NCBI GenBank assembly: GCA_018065165.1
Contig: JAGHTV010000537.1
Location: 1-7,372, forward strand
Origin: Candidatus Sodaliphilus fimicaballi
GTDB taxonomy: Bacteria > Bacteroidota > Bacteroidia > Bacteroidales > Muribaculaceae
Length of the DNA stretch: 7,372 nucleotides
Reading direction: 5' to 3'
Below the pieces are notes generated by a model, which saw only the letters and a list, made by a program, of their open reading frames with translations, had not been told where the DNA came from and made no database searches. The position numbers and the translations under genes are program-made. Positions within the stretch are counted from its first letter, which is position 1, and every line of letters begins with the position of its first letter. Positions 1 through 6,359 of this stretch are shown piece after piece.

Positions 1-437
1 ATGTTGACGCATCACGCATCGGCATTTGGGGATGGAGTTTTGGGGGATATGAAACACTCATGGCAATGTCGCAAAAGAATAGTTGCTATGCAGCAGGCGT
101 ATCGATTGCTCCCGTTACATCATGGCGTTTCTACGATACAATATATGCCGAGAGGTTTATGCGTACTCCTCAGGAGAACGAGGCGGGATATGACGCAGGA
201 GCACCATTAAAACTTGTCGACAACCTTAAAGGAAATTTGTTAATAATGTTTGGCAGTGCCGATGATAATGTTCACATTATTAACTCAATGCAATATATTG
301 CAAAATTGCATGGCAACGGCAACCAGTTTGACATGATGGTTTACCCCAACATGAACCACTCAATCAACGGCTGCGGAGTACGCGAGCCATTGTACCAACG
401 AGTGCTTAACTTCTTTGATCGCACACTGAAGAAATGA
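1..437 (+). CDS. S9-family dipeptidyl peptidase IV-like serine peptidase, C-terminal part (5' end outside window)
   Basis: This is the C-terminal 144 residues of an alpha/beta-hydrolase prolyl oligopeptidase-family (S9) peptidase. The frame is open from base 3 to the window edge, so the gene begins upstream and the internal ATG at 60 is not its start. All three catalytic residues are visible: Ser12 of the fragment in GWSFGG (codon 36-38), Asp87 in GSADDNVH (codon 261-263) and His119 in NMNHSI (codon 357-359). The Asp-His spacing (32) equals that of human DPP4 (708/740) and the Ser-Asp spacing (75) is close to its 78. ADDNVH is typical of the DPP IV subgroup. Such enzymes remove Xaa-Pro dipeptides from peptide N-termini, usually in the periplasm of Bacteroidales. 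The signal peptide and beta-propeller cannot be checked. Prolyl tripeptidyl peptidase is an alternative. The stop codon overlaps the miaA start (ATGA), so the two genes are probably cotranscribed and translationally coupled. Confidence 0.9.
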   Translation, partial: VDASRIGIWGWSFGGYETLMAMSQKNSCYAAGVSIAPVTSWRFYDTIYAERFMRTPQENEAGYDAGAPLKLVDNLKGNLLIMFGSADDNVHIINSMQYIAKLHGNGNQFDMMVYPNMNHSINGCGVREPLYQRVLNFFDRTLKK

Positions 438-1360
438 CCGATAATCGTCTCATAGTAATTACGGGTCCTACAGCCTCGGGAAAGACAGCCCGAGCCGTTG
501 CACTTGCCCGTGAGATTGACGCTGAAATAATCAGTGCCGATTCAAGGCAACTTTATCGTGGTATGGACTTGGGCACAGGAAAGGATCTAGAGGAGTATGG
601 CGATGTCCCCTATCATATGATTGACATATGCGACGCTGGATACAAATACAACCTGTTTGAGTATTTACGTGACTATCAACAAGTGTACGATGATATTACA
701 TCAAGAGGCAAGAGGGTGATACTGTGTGGAGGTACAGGCCTATATGTTGAGAGTGTGCTCAAAGGTATAGCACTCCCTCCAGTACCACAAAATGAACAGT
801 TGAGGTCAAGTCTTGCCGACAAATCGCTTGAAGAACTTACTGAGATTCTCAAGAGATACAAGACATTACGCAACAACAGCGATATTGACACGGTAAAACG
901 AGCAATTCGAGCAATAGAGATAGCAACTTACTATCACGAGAATCCTGATCTTAAATTGCTTACTGAACCCCACCCAATCAAGGATGCAGTAGTTATAGGC
1001 GTTAACATTGATCGCGAGGCTCGACGTCAACGCATCAGCAGTCGTTTGAAAGCACGACTAGACGCTGGAATGATAGACGAAGTCAAGCGGTTAATTGAAG
1101 GTGGTGTCAATCCCGACGACCTAATTTATTATGGACTAGAATATAAGTTTGTCACTAAGCATGTTATAGGCGAACTTACTTATAACGAAATGTATGAACT
1201 GCTCGAAATAGCAATTCATCAATTTGCAAAGCGACAAATGACATGGTTCAGAGGTATGGAACGCCGCGGTTTTCCCATAAATTGGATAAACTACAATGTT
1301 TCAGGTGACGAGTTTATCAAGCGTTGTCTTGAATTGATGAACGAGTCAAAAAAGAGCTGA
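434..1360 (+). CDS. miaA: tRNA dimethylallyltransferase (MiaA family, divergent Bacteroidota type)
   Basis: The enzyme transfers a dimethylallyl group to N6 of A37 in tRNAs that read UNN codons, in the cytoplasm. At 308 aa it has the usual MiaA length. Visible motifs are the P-loop GPTASGKT (11-18), SADSRQLY (34-41, containing the general-base Asp36), GGTGLYV (99-105), the helical insertion from about 106 to 200, and KRQMTWFR near the C-terminus (266-273; KRQITWLR in E. coli). It differs from canonical MiaA: GTAKP is GTGKD (47-51) and the IRCVGYRQ segment is IYYGLEYK. From memory this matches the second MiaA paralogue annotated in many Bacteroides (miaA2), so a canonical copy may lie elsewhere. 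The start is the ATG that overlaps the preceding peptidase stop by 4 bp; there is no SD, as is normal for the phylum. Family assignment is firm; the exact substrate of this subgroup is an assumption. Confidence 0.93.
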   Translation: MTDNRLIVITGPTASGKTARAVALAREIDAEIISADSRQLYRGMDLGTGKDLEEYGDVPYHMIDICDAGYKYNLFEYLRDYQQVYDDITSRGKRVILCGGTGLYVESVLKGIALPPVPQNEQLRSSLADKSLEELTEILKRYKTLRNNSDIDTVKRAIRAIEIATYYHENPDLKLLTEPHPIKDAVVIGVNIDREARRQRISSRLKARLDAGMIDEVKRLIEGGVNPDDLIYYGLEYKFVTKHVIGELTYNEMYELLEIAIHQFAKRQMTWFRGMERRGFPINWINYNVSGDEFIKRCLELMNESKKS

Positions 1361-1365
1361 TACAT

Positions 1366-1396
1366 TTTGCAATGCCCGTGTTTTACACTACCTTTG
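1366..1396 (+). promoter_or_regulatory. Bacteroidota-type housekeeping promoter for tgt
   Basis: A TTTG box at 1366-1369 is followed by exactly 19 bases and then TACCTTTG at 1389-1396. This fits the Bacteroidota consensus TTTG-N19-TAnnTTTG (-33/-7) without a mismatch in the defined bases. Transcription would begin near 1401-1404, leaving a leader of about 20 nt before the tgt ATG. The site lies in the 63-bp gap after miaA, and no terminator is visible there, so read-through from miaA may add to tgt expression. Confidence 0.8.
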
Positions 1397-1423
1397 CACA
1401 AAAATTGAAAAAAGACTTAATTA

Positions 1424-2554
1424 ATGGAATTTGAAATAAAATCGACAGCAACCGGAACCAACGCTCGCGCGGGTCTCATTACAACCGATCATGGTCAAAT
1501 TGAGACACCAATCTTCATGCCTGTTGGTACAGTGGGATCAGTTAAAGGTGTTCACATGCCCGAGTTGCGCGATGACATAAAAGCTCAAATCATCCTTGGA
1601 AATACTTACCACCTGTACTTGCGTCCTGGCATGGACATTATGGAGCGTGCCGGTGGCTTACACAAGTTTAATGGTTGGGATCGTCCCATCTTGACTGATA
1701 GCGGCGGTTTTCAGGTATTTTCATTGAGCGGTAACCGCAAACTCAAGGAAGAGGGTGTGACCTTCCGTAGCCATATTGATGGTTCAAAGCACTTATTTAC
1801 TCCCGAGAATGTTGTTGACATTCAACGCATAATAGGTAGCGACATCATGATGGCACTTGATGAGTGCCCTCCTGGCACAAGCGACTACAACTATGCCAAG
1901 CAATCGCTAAAACTTACACAAGGTTGGCTTGAACGTGGCTGGAAGCACTACAACGAGACCGAGCCCAAGTACGGACATCGTCAAGCCTATTTCCCCATCG
2001 TGCAGGGGTGCGTATACAAAGACCTGCGTCAAGATGCGGCAAAACATGTTGCTGACTTGGGTGCCTATGGTAATGCCATAGGCGGACTGGCCGTAGGCGA
2101 GCCTACCGAGCAAATGTATGAGATGATCGAAGTTGTAAATGATATTCTGCCACAAGATCGTCCTCGTTACTTAATGGGTGTGGGTACACCAGCCAACATT
2201 CTTGAAGCAATTGATCGTGGCGTTGATATGATGGATTGTGTGATGCCAACCCGTAATGGACGCAACGGAATGCTGTTTACCCAACATGGTATAATGAATA
2301 TGCGTAACAAGAAATGGGCCGACGACTTCTCTCCCATTCAGGAAGATGGAGCGTCGATAGTTGACCACATTTACTCTAAAGCATATTTAAGACACCTGTT
2401 TGTTGCAAGCGAATTGCTAGCTATGCAAATTGCAAGCATACACAACCTTGCATTCTACTTATGGCTTGTGGGCGAGGCTCGCAAGCACATTATTGCAGGC
2501 GACTTCAAGACTTGGAAAGAACAAATGGTAATTGATGTACAGCGCCGACTGTAG
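1424..2554 (+). CDS. tgt: tRNA-guanine transglycosylase (queuosine pathway), lacking the zinc-site cysteines
   Basis: Tgt swaps G34 of the GUN-anticodon tRNAs (Asp, Asn, His, Tyr) for preQ1 or queuine. The 376-aa TIM-barrel protein has normal length. It shows the active-site Asp92 in TDSGGFQVFSL, the substrate-recognition segment DEC (146-148), GGLAVGE (220-226), and nucleophile Asp271 in DCVMPTRNGRNG. The family's structural zinc site CxCxxC...H is not intact: aligning on the conserved YSKAYLRHL, the three Cys positions are Gly309, Ser311 and Asp314, while the histidine (His340 in IHNL) remains. The reading frame is intact and the surrounding sequence well conserved, so this looks like a lineage variant rather than decay. 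The ATG lies just after a consensus promoter in an A/T-rich context with no SD. The permease gene follows after 4 bp, so the two probably form an operon. Whether the substrate is preQ1 or salvaged queuine cannot be told from sequence. Confidence 0.95.
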   Translation: MEFEIKSTATGTNARAGLITTDHGQIETPIFMPVGTVGSVKGVHMPELRDDIKAQIILGNTYHLYLRPGMDIMERAGGLHKFNGWDRPILTDSGGFQVFSLSGNRKLKEEGVTFRSHIDGSKHLFTPENVVDIQRIIGSDIMMALDECPPGTSDYNYAKQSLKLTQGWLERGWKHYNETEPKYGHRQAYFPIVQGCVYKDLRQDAAKHVADLGAYGNAIGGLAVGEPTEQMYEMIEVVNDILPQDRPRYLMGVGTPANILEAIDRGVDMMDCVMPTRNGRNGMLFTQHGIMNMRNKKWADDFSPIQEDGASIVDHIYSKAYLRHLFVASELLAMQIASIHNLAFYLWLVGEARKHIIAGDFKTWKEQMVIDVQRRL

Positions 2555-2558
2555 TAAG

Positions 2559-3791
2559 ATGAGCGAAGAGCAGAAAGAAATATTAGAGCAACAAAACCTA
2601 CCCGAACAGGATGTAGAACAGAATGTTCAAGTAGAGAAGGAAGGGAGTGAAACTCTTCCCGATGATACTGTTTCTAATACAGAAACTGCCCCTATGAAGA
2701 AACATAGAGAATCAAAGTGGAAGATAAAGAAATTTGATTTATACATAATCAAGAACTTCTTGGGAACCTTTGCATTTGCCATATTGTTATTATGTGCAAT
2801 TGTAATTGTATTTGACACCAACGAGAAACTTGACGCAGTACTTACCGCCCCTGTATCGGCAACTGTGTTCCAGTACTTTATGAACTTCTTACCGTTCATC
2901 TTAAGTCAATTCAGTCCCCTTTTCACTTTCATTTCAGTAATTTTCTTTACCTCACGACTTGCCGACAGGTCTGAGATTATTGCGATGCTATCAAGTGGTA
3001 TCAGCTTTAAGCGATTGCTTGTACCATATATGGTATCGGCATTTCTCATTGCGTCAGTTTCTTACCTATTATCGGCATACATTATTCCTCCTGCAAATGT
3101 AAAACGCATCGAATACACTAACCGCTGGGTGAAAAACAAGGAAATTGTATATGCCGACAACATTCAGTTGCAAGTAAAAGATGGCGTAATGGCATTCATG
3201 TCACGATATGACAATACTACACGCAGTGGTTACAAGTTCTCACTCGAGAAATATGAAGGCAAAGAAGTAAAGTCAAGACTCACAGCCGAGAATATCCGTT
3301 ACGATTCGGCAGGATTGTGGACATTGACAACATGGAAAATCCAAAACTTCAATGGTTTAAAAGAAGAAATGACTTCAGGAGGAAACCTCGACACATTGCT
3401 TAATATAGAACCACGCGACTTCCTTATCTCAAAAAATGATGAGCAAACACTTACATCTCCAGAGTTAAAGCAATATATTGAGCGTCAGAAGGAGAGAGGC
3501 GTCGCCAATATCAAAGACTTTGAAATCGAGTATGAGCGTCGCTATGCTATGACAGCAGCAGCTTTCATTCTTACCATTATTGGCCTTTCACTCTCATCAC
3601 GCAAAGTTAGAGGAGGAATCGGTGTCAACATTGGTATCGGACTCTTGCTGAGTTTCTCTTACATCCTGTTTATGACTGTGACAAGCACATTTGCAGTCAA
3701 CAACTACACATCGGCTCGTGTAGCAATGTGGATTCCTAATCTCATATACTCAATCATTGCAATTTATCTATATCGTCGAGCAGCTCGATAA
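2559..3791 (+). CDS. LptF/LptG (YjgP/YjgQ) family permease with acidic N-terminal extension
   Basis: Inner-membrane permease of the YjgP/YjgQ family, whose members pair with the ATPase LptB to extract lipopolysaccharide and push it onto the periplasmic bridge. The 410-aa product shows the family layout: KWKIKKFDLYIIKNFLGTF (from 54), membrane segments near 67-84, 105-130 and 153-175, a periplasmic beta-rich domain at about 180-320, then segments near 329-345, 353-376 and 385-405 with a basic end. Proteobacteria have an lptF-lptG pair; only one gene is present here, so LptF versus LptG is not assigned. Residues 1-45 are an unusual Glu/Gln-rich hydrophilic extension (about 45 aa). I chose the ATG at 2559 because it is 4 bp after tgt; ATG 2694 (Met46) would give a 365-aa protein without the extension and cannot be excluded. 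Expression probably depends on the tgt promoter. Confidence 0.9.
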   Translation: MSEEQKEILEQQNLPEQDVEQNVQVEKEGSETLPDDTVSNTETAPMKKHRESKWKIKKFDLYIIKNFLGTFAFAILLLCAIVIVFDTNEKLDAVLTAPVSATVFQYFMNFLPFILSQFSPLFTFISVIFFTSRLADRSEIIAMLSSGISFKRLLVPYMVSAFLIASVSYLLSAYIIPPANVKRIEYTNRWVKNKEIVYADNIQLQVKDGVMAFMSRYDNTTRSGYKFSLEKYEGKEVKSRLTAENIRYDSAGLWTLTTWKIQNFNGLKEEMTSGGNLDTLLNIEPRDFLISKNDEQTLTSPELKQYIERQKERGVANIKDFEIEYERRYAMTAAAFILTIIGLSLSSRKVRGGIGVNIGIGLLLSFSYILFMTVTSTFAVNNYTSARVAMWIPNLIYSIIAIYLYRRAAR

Positions 3792-3809
3792 TTGATTTTT
3801 GGCACATAA

Positions 3810-3841
3810 TTTGCTAAATTAAAATAAAAGTAGTAATTTTG
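3810..3841 (+). promoter_or_regulatory. Bacteroidota-type promoter for rpoD
   Basis: TTTG at 3810-3813 is followed by 20 bases and TAATTTTG at 3834-3841. This matches the TTTG-N19-21-TAnnTTTG consensus recognised by the phylum's primary sigma factor. The predicted start near 3846-3849 leaves a leader of about 17 nt. The sigma factor encoded downstream presumably transcribes its own gene from this site. No terminator is visible after the preceding permease gene. Confidence 0.75.
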
Positions 3842-3864
3842 CGTGCTTAAACTACATTGTTTAA

Positions 3865-4731
3865 ATGAGACAACTAAAAATCACAAAATCAATCACCAAT
3901 CGCGAGAGCGCATCGCTTGATAAGTATTTACAAGAAATTGGTCGTAAAGAACTTATTACAGTTGATGAAGAGGTAGAACTCGCACAACGCATTCGCGAAG
4001 GTGGTCCTGCAGGACAAGCCGCTCTTGATAAACTCGTTAGCGCCAACTTGCGTTTCGTCGTTTCAGTAGCAAAACAGTATCAGAACCAGGGATTAAGTCT
4101 GCCTGACTTGATCGATGAAGGTAATTTAGGCCTGATTAAGGCAGCTCAGAAATTTGATGAAACACGCGGTTTCAAGTTTATCTCTTATGCAGTATGGTGG
4201 ATTCGTCAATCAATCCTTCAAGCGCTGGCCGAGCAATCACGCATCGTGAGACTCCCCTTGAATCAGGTGGGCTCATTAAACAAGATTGGTAAGGCTCTTT
4301 CTCGTTTTGAGCAAGAGAACGAGCGTCGCCCTTCAGCCGAGGAGTTGGCAGAACAACTTGATGTACCCGTTGACAAGATTTCTGACACAATGAAGGTGTC
4401 AGGTCGTCACGTGTCAGTTGATGCCCCCTTCGTTGATGGCGAAGACAACAGTTTACTCGATGTAATTCCAAACGATGACAGCCCCATGGCCGACTCTTCG
4501 CTCAATCAAGAGTCACTCTCAAAGGAAGTTAATCGTGCACTTGACCAACTTAATCCGCGTGAAAGCGAAATTCTCAAGATGTTCTTCGGCATTGGTTGCC
4601 AAGAAATGACACTTGAAGAAATCGGTGCAAAGTTTGATCTTACACGCGAGCGTGTACGCCAAATTAAGGAAAAGGCAATACGCCGTCTCAAAGGACAAAA
4701 GAGCAAATTACTCAAGTCTTATCTAGGATAA
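3865..4731 (+). CDS. rpoD: Primary (housekeeping) RNA polymerase sigma factor, Bacteroidota short form
   Basis: This is the vegetative sigma factor that directs RNA polymerase to TTTG/TAnnTTTG promoters such as those seen in this window. The 288-aa protein lacks region 1.1 and the large non-conserved region of E. coli sigma70, as expected in this phylum. Region 1.2 covers about 15-50 ([16 protein letters not shown]). Region 2 covers about 55-125, including [18 protein letters not shown] and the -10-recognising [16 protein letters not shown]. Region 3 follows (about 130-215), and region 4.2 has the helix-turn-helix [20 protein letters not shown] (249-268). The segment [14 protein letters not shown] (44-57) seems two or three residues longer than the Bacteroides sequence I recall. 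It is a single-gene unit with its own promoter and a strong terminator just downstream. Identity is essentially certain. Confidence 0.97.
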   Translation: MRQLKITKSITNRESASLDKYLQEIGRKELITVDEEVELAQRIREGGPAGQAALDKLVSANLRFVVSVAKQYQNQGLSLPDLIDEGNLGLIKAAQKFDETRGFKFISYAVWWIRQSILQALAEQSRIVRLPLNQVGSLNKIGKALSRFEQENERRPSAEELAEQLDVPVDKISDTMKVSGRHVSVDAPFVDGEDNSLLDVIPNDDSPMADSSLNQESLSKEVNRALDQLNPRESEILKMFFGIGCQEMTLEEIGAKFDLTRERVRQIKEKAIRRLKGQKSKLLKSYLG

Positions 4732-4755
4732 TTTAATTTATCCACAAGTTACAAG

Positions 4756-4790
4756 CTGGAGTCTCACATCGAGGCTCCAGTTTTTATTTT
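4756..4790 (+). terminator. Rho-independent terminator of rpoD
   Basis: CTGGAGTCTC (4756-4765) pairs with GAGGCTCCAG (4771-4780) over 10 bp with a single G-U wobble, around the 5-nt loop ACATC. The T-rich tract TTTTTATTTT (4781-4790) follows at once, and AAG before the stem can extend pairing with the first T's. The hairpin begins 25 nt after the rpoD stop and insulates the corA leader from read-through. Confidence 0.92.
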
Positions 4791-4832
4791 CAAAAAGTTA
4801 TTCTCCCTTACAAATATTAAATGAAAAATAAG

Positions 4833-4840
4833 TACCTTTG
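4833..4840 (+). promoter_or_regulatory. Probable -7 element of the corA-yraN promoter
   Basis: TACCTTTG matches the TAnnTTTG -7 consensus and is identical to the -7 box of the tgt promoter. No TTTG lies 19-21 bases upstream (the bases there read about TTAC), so the -33 box is weak or absent, which may suit a regulated promoter. Transcription would begin near 4845-4848, about 20 nt before the small leader ORF and about 146 nt before corA. Confidence 0.6.
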
Positions 4841-4866
4841 CAATACTAACCAATTTTAATTTATAT

Positions 4867-4920
4867 ATGGACGATACAGTTCCTTTACCCTATCAGAAAA
4901 CTTATTTATTAATTGCTTAA
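4867..4920 (+). CDS. Putative 17-aa leader peptide upstream of corA
   Basis: An ATG in an A/T-rich context typical of Bacteroidota starts (AATTTATATATGG) opens a 17-codon frame, MDDTVPLPYQKTYLLIA, ending in TAA. It sits about 20 nt after the likely transcription start, entirely within the 5' leader of corA, and is followed by 73 nt of potential alternative hairpins. It has acidic residues at 2-3 and prolines at 6 and 8. The enterobacterial Mg2+-transporter leader peptide MgtL, as I recall it, also has 17 codons with acidic and proline residues near its N-terminus. No homology is claimed. It could be a chance ORF; start context, position and the structured downstream region are the reasons for listing it. 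Confidence 0.4.
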   Translation: MDDTVPLPYQKTYLLIA

Positions 4921-4924
4921 TTAA

Positions 4925-4992
4925 GAGCAAGCAACCGACTAATACCTAGTCTGTTCCTTTGCTCGCATTGAGCATAACATCACGGAACAGAC
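4925..4992 (+). promoter_or_regulatory. Candidate two-state RNA leader controlling corA translation
   Basis: Two mutually exclusive folds can be drawn. State A pairs GAGCAA (4925-4930) with TTGCTC (4959-4964) and encloses a GACTA/TAGTC hairpin (4937-4941 with 4947-4951). State B pairs GTCTGTTCC (4949-4957) with GGAACAGAC (4984-4992), a perfect 9-bp stem ending one base before the corA ATG, and encloses TGCTC/GAGCA (4960-4964 with 4970-4974). Bases 4949-4951 and 4960-4964 are used in both states. State B would hide the corA initiation region. No T tract follows either fold, so control of translation (or Rho access) is more likely than intrinsic termination. Pairing was found by eye; no energy calculation was made. 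Confidence 0.45.
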
Positions 4993-4993
4993 A

Positions 4994-5917
4994 ATGAAAG
5001 AATTCATTCTATTTGGAAAAGGGTTCAAGAAAGTCGACACCTGGCAAGACGGGTGTTGGATAAATATGCACAACCCAAGTGCTGGTGACTTGACTTACCT
5101 TAAAGAATTAGGTGTTCCCAGTTCTTTTGTCAGCGACATCAAGGATACCGACGAGCGTGCCCGCACCGAGAGTGATGGCAACTGGCGATTAACAATCTTG
5201 CGTCTGCCTTGTGAGACCAATGATGTTGATATTCCATTCTCAACAATCCCTGTTGGTATCATCACCAATAAGAAGCTAATTATCGTATTAAGTTACTTCA
5301 ACAATCCGGTAATTAATGATTTCATCCAGTTCAACACCCTCAAGAATCACGAAATCAATAATTTTCTCACACTCACACTGCGACTGATTATGTCGTCGGC
5401 CGTATGGTTCCTGAAGTTGTTGAAACAAATCAACAATAGCATTAATAATGCCGAGGACAACCTGGAGCGCCGATTAAGAAACGATGACCTCTTGAAAATG
5501 CGAAACTTGCAAAAGAGTCTCGTGTATTTCAATACCGGCATTAGAGGTAACGAATCGCTACTTATGCGACTAAAGACGCTTTACCAAAACTCAGACCTTC
5601 TCGACAAGGATCTAGTTGAGGATGTTGACATTGAGTTGCAACAGGCACTCAACACAGTAAATATTTACAGCAACATCTTGACTGGTACAATGGAAGCGTT
5701 TGGTTCAATCATATCCAACAACTTGAACTTGATAATGAAACGCATGACCAGTATCACTATTATATTGCAAGTGCCAACTCTTATTGCAAGTTTGTATGGT
5801 ATGAATGTAAAATTGCCGCTTGAATCCAATCCCATTGCATTCGTACTGATCGTGCTCACTTCAATTTTACTATCGGCAAGTGCATTCCTGCTCTTTAAGA
5901 AAATCAAGTGGTTCTAA
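4994..5917 (+). CDS. corA: CorA-family magnesium/cobalt transport protein
   Basis: CorA proteins are homopentameric inner-membrane channels that import Mg2+ (and Co2+ or Ni2+). The 307-aa product has the standard layout: a cytoplasmic alpha/beta domain (about 1-120), long helices that form the funnel (about 120-250, with charged stretches such as NNAEDNLERRLRNDD), membrane segment 1 (about 251-268) ending in the signature YGMN (268-271), a short acidic periplasmic loop (KLPLESNP), membrane segment 2 (about 280-300) and a basic C-terminal tail KKIKWF. The GMN selectivity motif is intact, so the channel should work. It follows a presumed leader of about 146 nt with a small ORF and alternative hairpins. 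There is no SD, and yraN begins 6 bp downstream, indicating a two-gene operon. Specificity for Mg2+ over Zn2+ or Co2+ is inferred from family. Confidence 0.94.
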   Translation: MKEFILFGKGFKKVDTWQDGCWINMHNPSAGDLTYLKELGVPSSFVSDIKDTDERARTESDGNWRLTILRLPCETNDVDIPFSTIPVGIITNKKLIIVLSYFNNPVINDFIQFNTLKNHEINNFLTLTLRLIMSSAVWFLKLLKQINNSINNAEDNLERRLRNDDLLKMRNLQKSLVYFNTGIRGNESLLMRLKTLYQNSDLLDKDLVEDVDIELQQALNTVNIYSNILTGTMEAFGSIISNNLNLIMKRMTSITIILQVPTLIASLYGMNVKLPLESNPIAFVLIVLTSILLSASAFLLFKKIKWF

Positions 5918-5923
5918 ACATAT

Positions 5924-6301
5924 ATGGCACAACATAATGAATTTGGACAGTTTGGAGAAAAGGTCGCTTGCGAGTTATTAATTTCAAAGGGTCTAGTAAT
6001 ACGCGAGACCAACTGGCGACTCAATCATCTCGAAGTAGACATTATTGCTTACGACGAGAAAACAAGCACCTTGCATATCGTTGAAGTGAAAACTAGGCGT
6101 ACTGCATTATTTAATCCTATGGATTCCATCAACTATTCCAAACAGAAGAATCTCATTAATGCTGCTAATGGCTATATAAGATATTACCAATTGCGATGTG
6201 GAATACAATATGATGTGATCTTTGTAATAGGATCGCAACAAAACTATAAGATTGAATACATTCCCAACGCATTCAGACCGAGATTAAAGACTTACAGGTA
6301 A
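5924..6301 (+). CDS. yraN: YraN/UPF0102 family nuclease-fold protein
   Basis: A small (125 aa) soluble protein of the UPF0102 family, which has a restriction-endonuclease-like (PD-D/ExK) fold related to Holliday-junction resolvases; its cellular role is not settled. Visible family features are FGQFGEKVACELLISKG (7-23, with Glu12), the LEVDIIA segment (36-42; GEIDLIA in most members) carrying Asp39, and VEVKTRR (53-59) with Glu54 and Lys56. Together Glu12, Asp39, Glu54 and Lys56 would form the metal site. KQKNL (73-77) is another common family element. The ATG lies 6 bp after the corA stop with no SD, so it is probably translated from the corA transcript. The usual genomic partner of yraN in other bacteria, rnhB, is not here. 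A strong terminator follows. Confidence 0.9.
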   Translation: MAQHNEFGQFGEKVACELLISKGLVIRETNWRLNHLEVDIIAYDEKTSTLHIVEVKTRRTALFNPMDSINYSKQKNLINAANGYIRYYQLRCGIQYDVIFVIGSQQNYKIEYIPNAFRPRLKTYR

Positions 6302-6304
6302 CAC

Positions 6305-6335
6305 AAAAAAAGGCATCGATTTCTCGATGCCTTTT
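6305..6335. terminator. Bidirectional Rho-independent terminator between yraN and rplI
   Basis: AAAAGGCATCGA (6308-6319) and TCGATGCCTTTT (6324-6335) form a perfect 12-bp stem with the 4-nt loop TTTC. On the minus strand the hairpin is followed by a run of seven T's (from A's at 6305-6311), so it should stop the ribosomal protein operon efficiently. On the plus strand the T's at 6332-6335 serve corA-yraN. It starts a few bases after the yraN stop and lies about 25 bp from the rplI stop. Confidence 0.92.
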
Positions 6336-6359
6336 ATATTGTGAGAATTTATTATCAAA

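Noticed and set aside
1..210. ATG-started plus-strand frame at the left edge (69 codons)
   Set aside because: It overlaps, in another frame, the DPP IV-like peptidase that carries the full catalytic triad. Its product is unlike any family I know, and the ATG at base 1 is coincidental.
676..891. Minus-strand ORF inside miaA and similar antisense ORFs in tgt, rpoD and corA
   Set aside because: Each lies wholly within a confidently identified gene, and I saw no promoter, start context or protein motif to support it.
2532..2558. Earlier TTG/ATG start for the permease gene inside the end of tgt
   Set aside because: It would add nine non-conserved residues and overlap tgt. The ATG at 2559 follows the tgt stop by 4 bp and is a simpler start.
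3807..3821. TAATTT-GCT-AAATTA inverted repeat over the rpoD -33 box
   Set aside because: It is six A/T pairs with a 3-nt loop in A/T-rich DNA. It is too weak to call a terminator or operator and likely a chance result of promoter composition.
4916..4925. CTTAATTAAG palindrome at the leader ORF stop
   Set aside because: A 10-bp A/T-rich palindrome without a loop. It is probably chance, and no binding-site family could be assigned.
4954..4961. TTCCTTTG as a second -7 element close to corA
   Set aside because: The second base is T rather than A and no TTTG lies 19-21 bases upstream. The bases are better explained as part of the inverted repeats.
4841..4993. Known Mg2+ riboswitch (M-box/ykoK type) upstream of corA
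   Set aside because: At about 146 nt, with only short simple hairpins, the leader has none of the long multi-stem M-box architecture that I could recognise.
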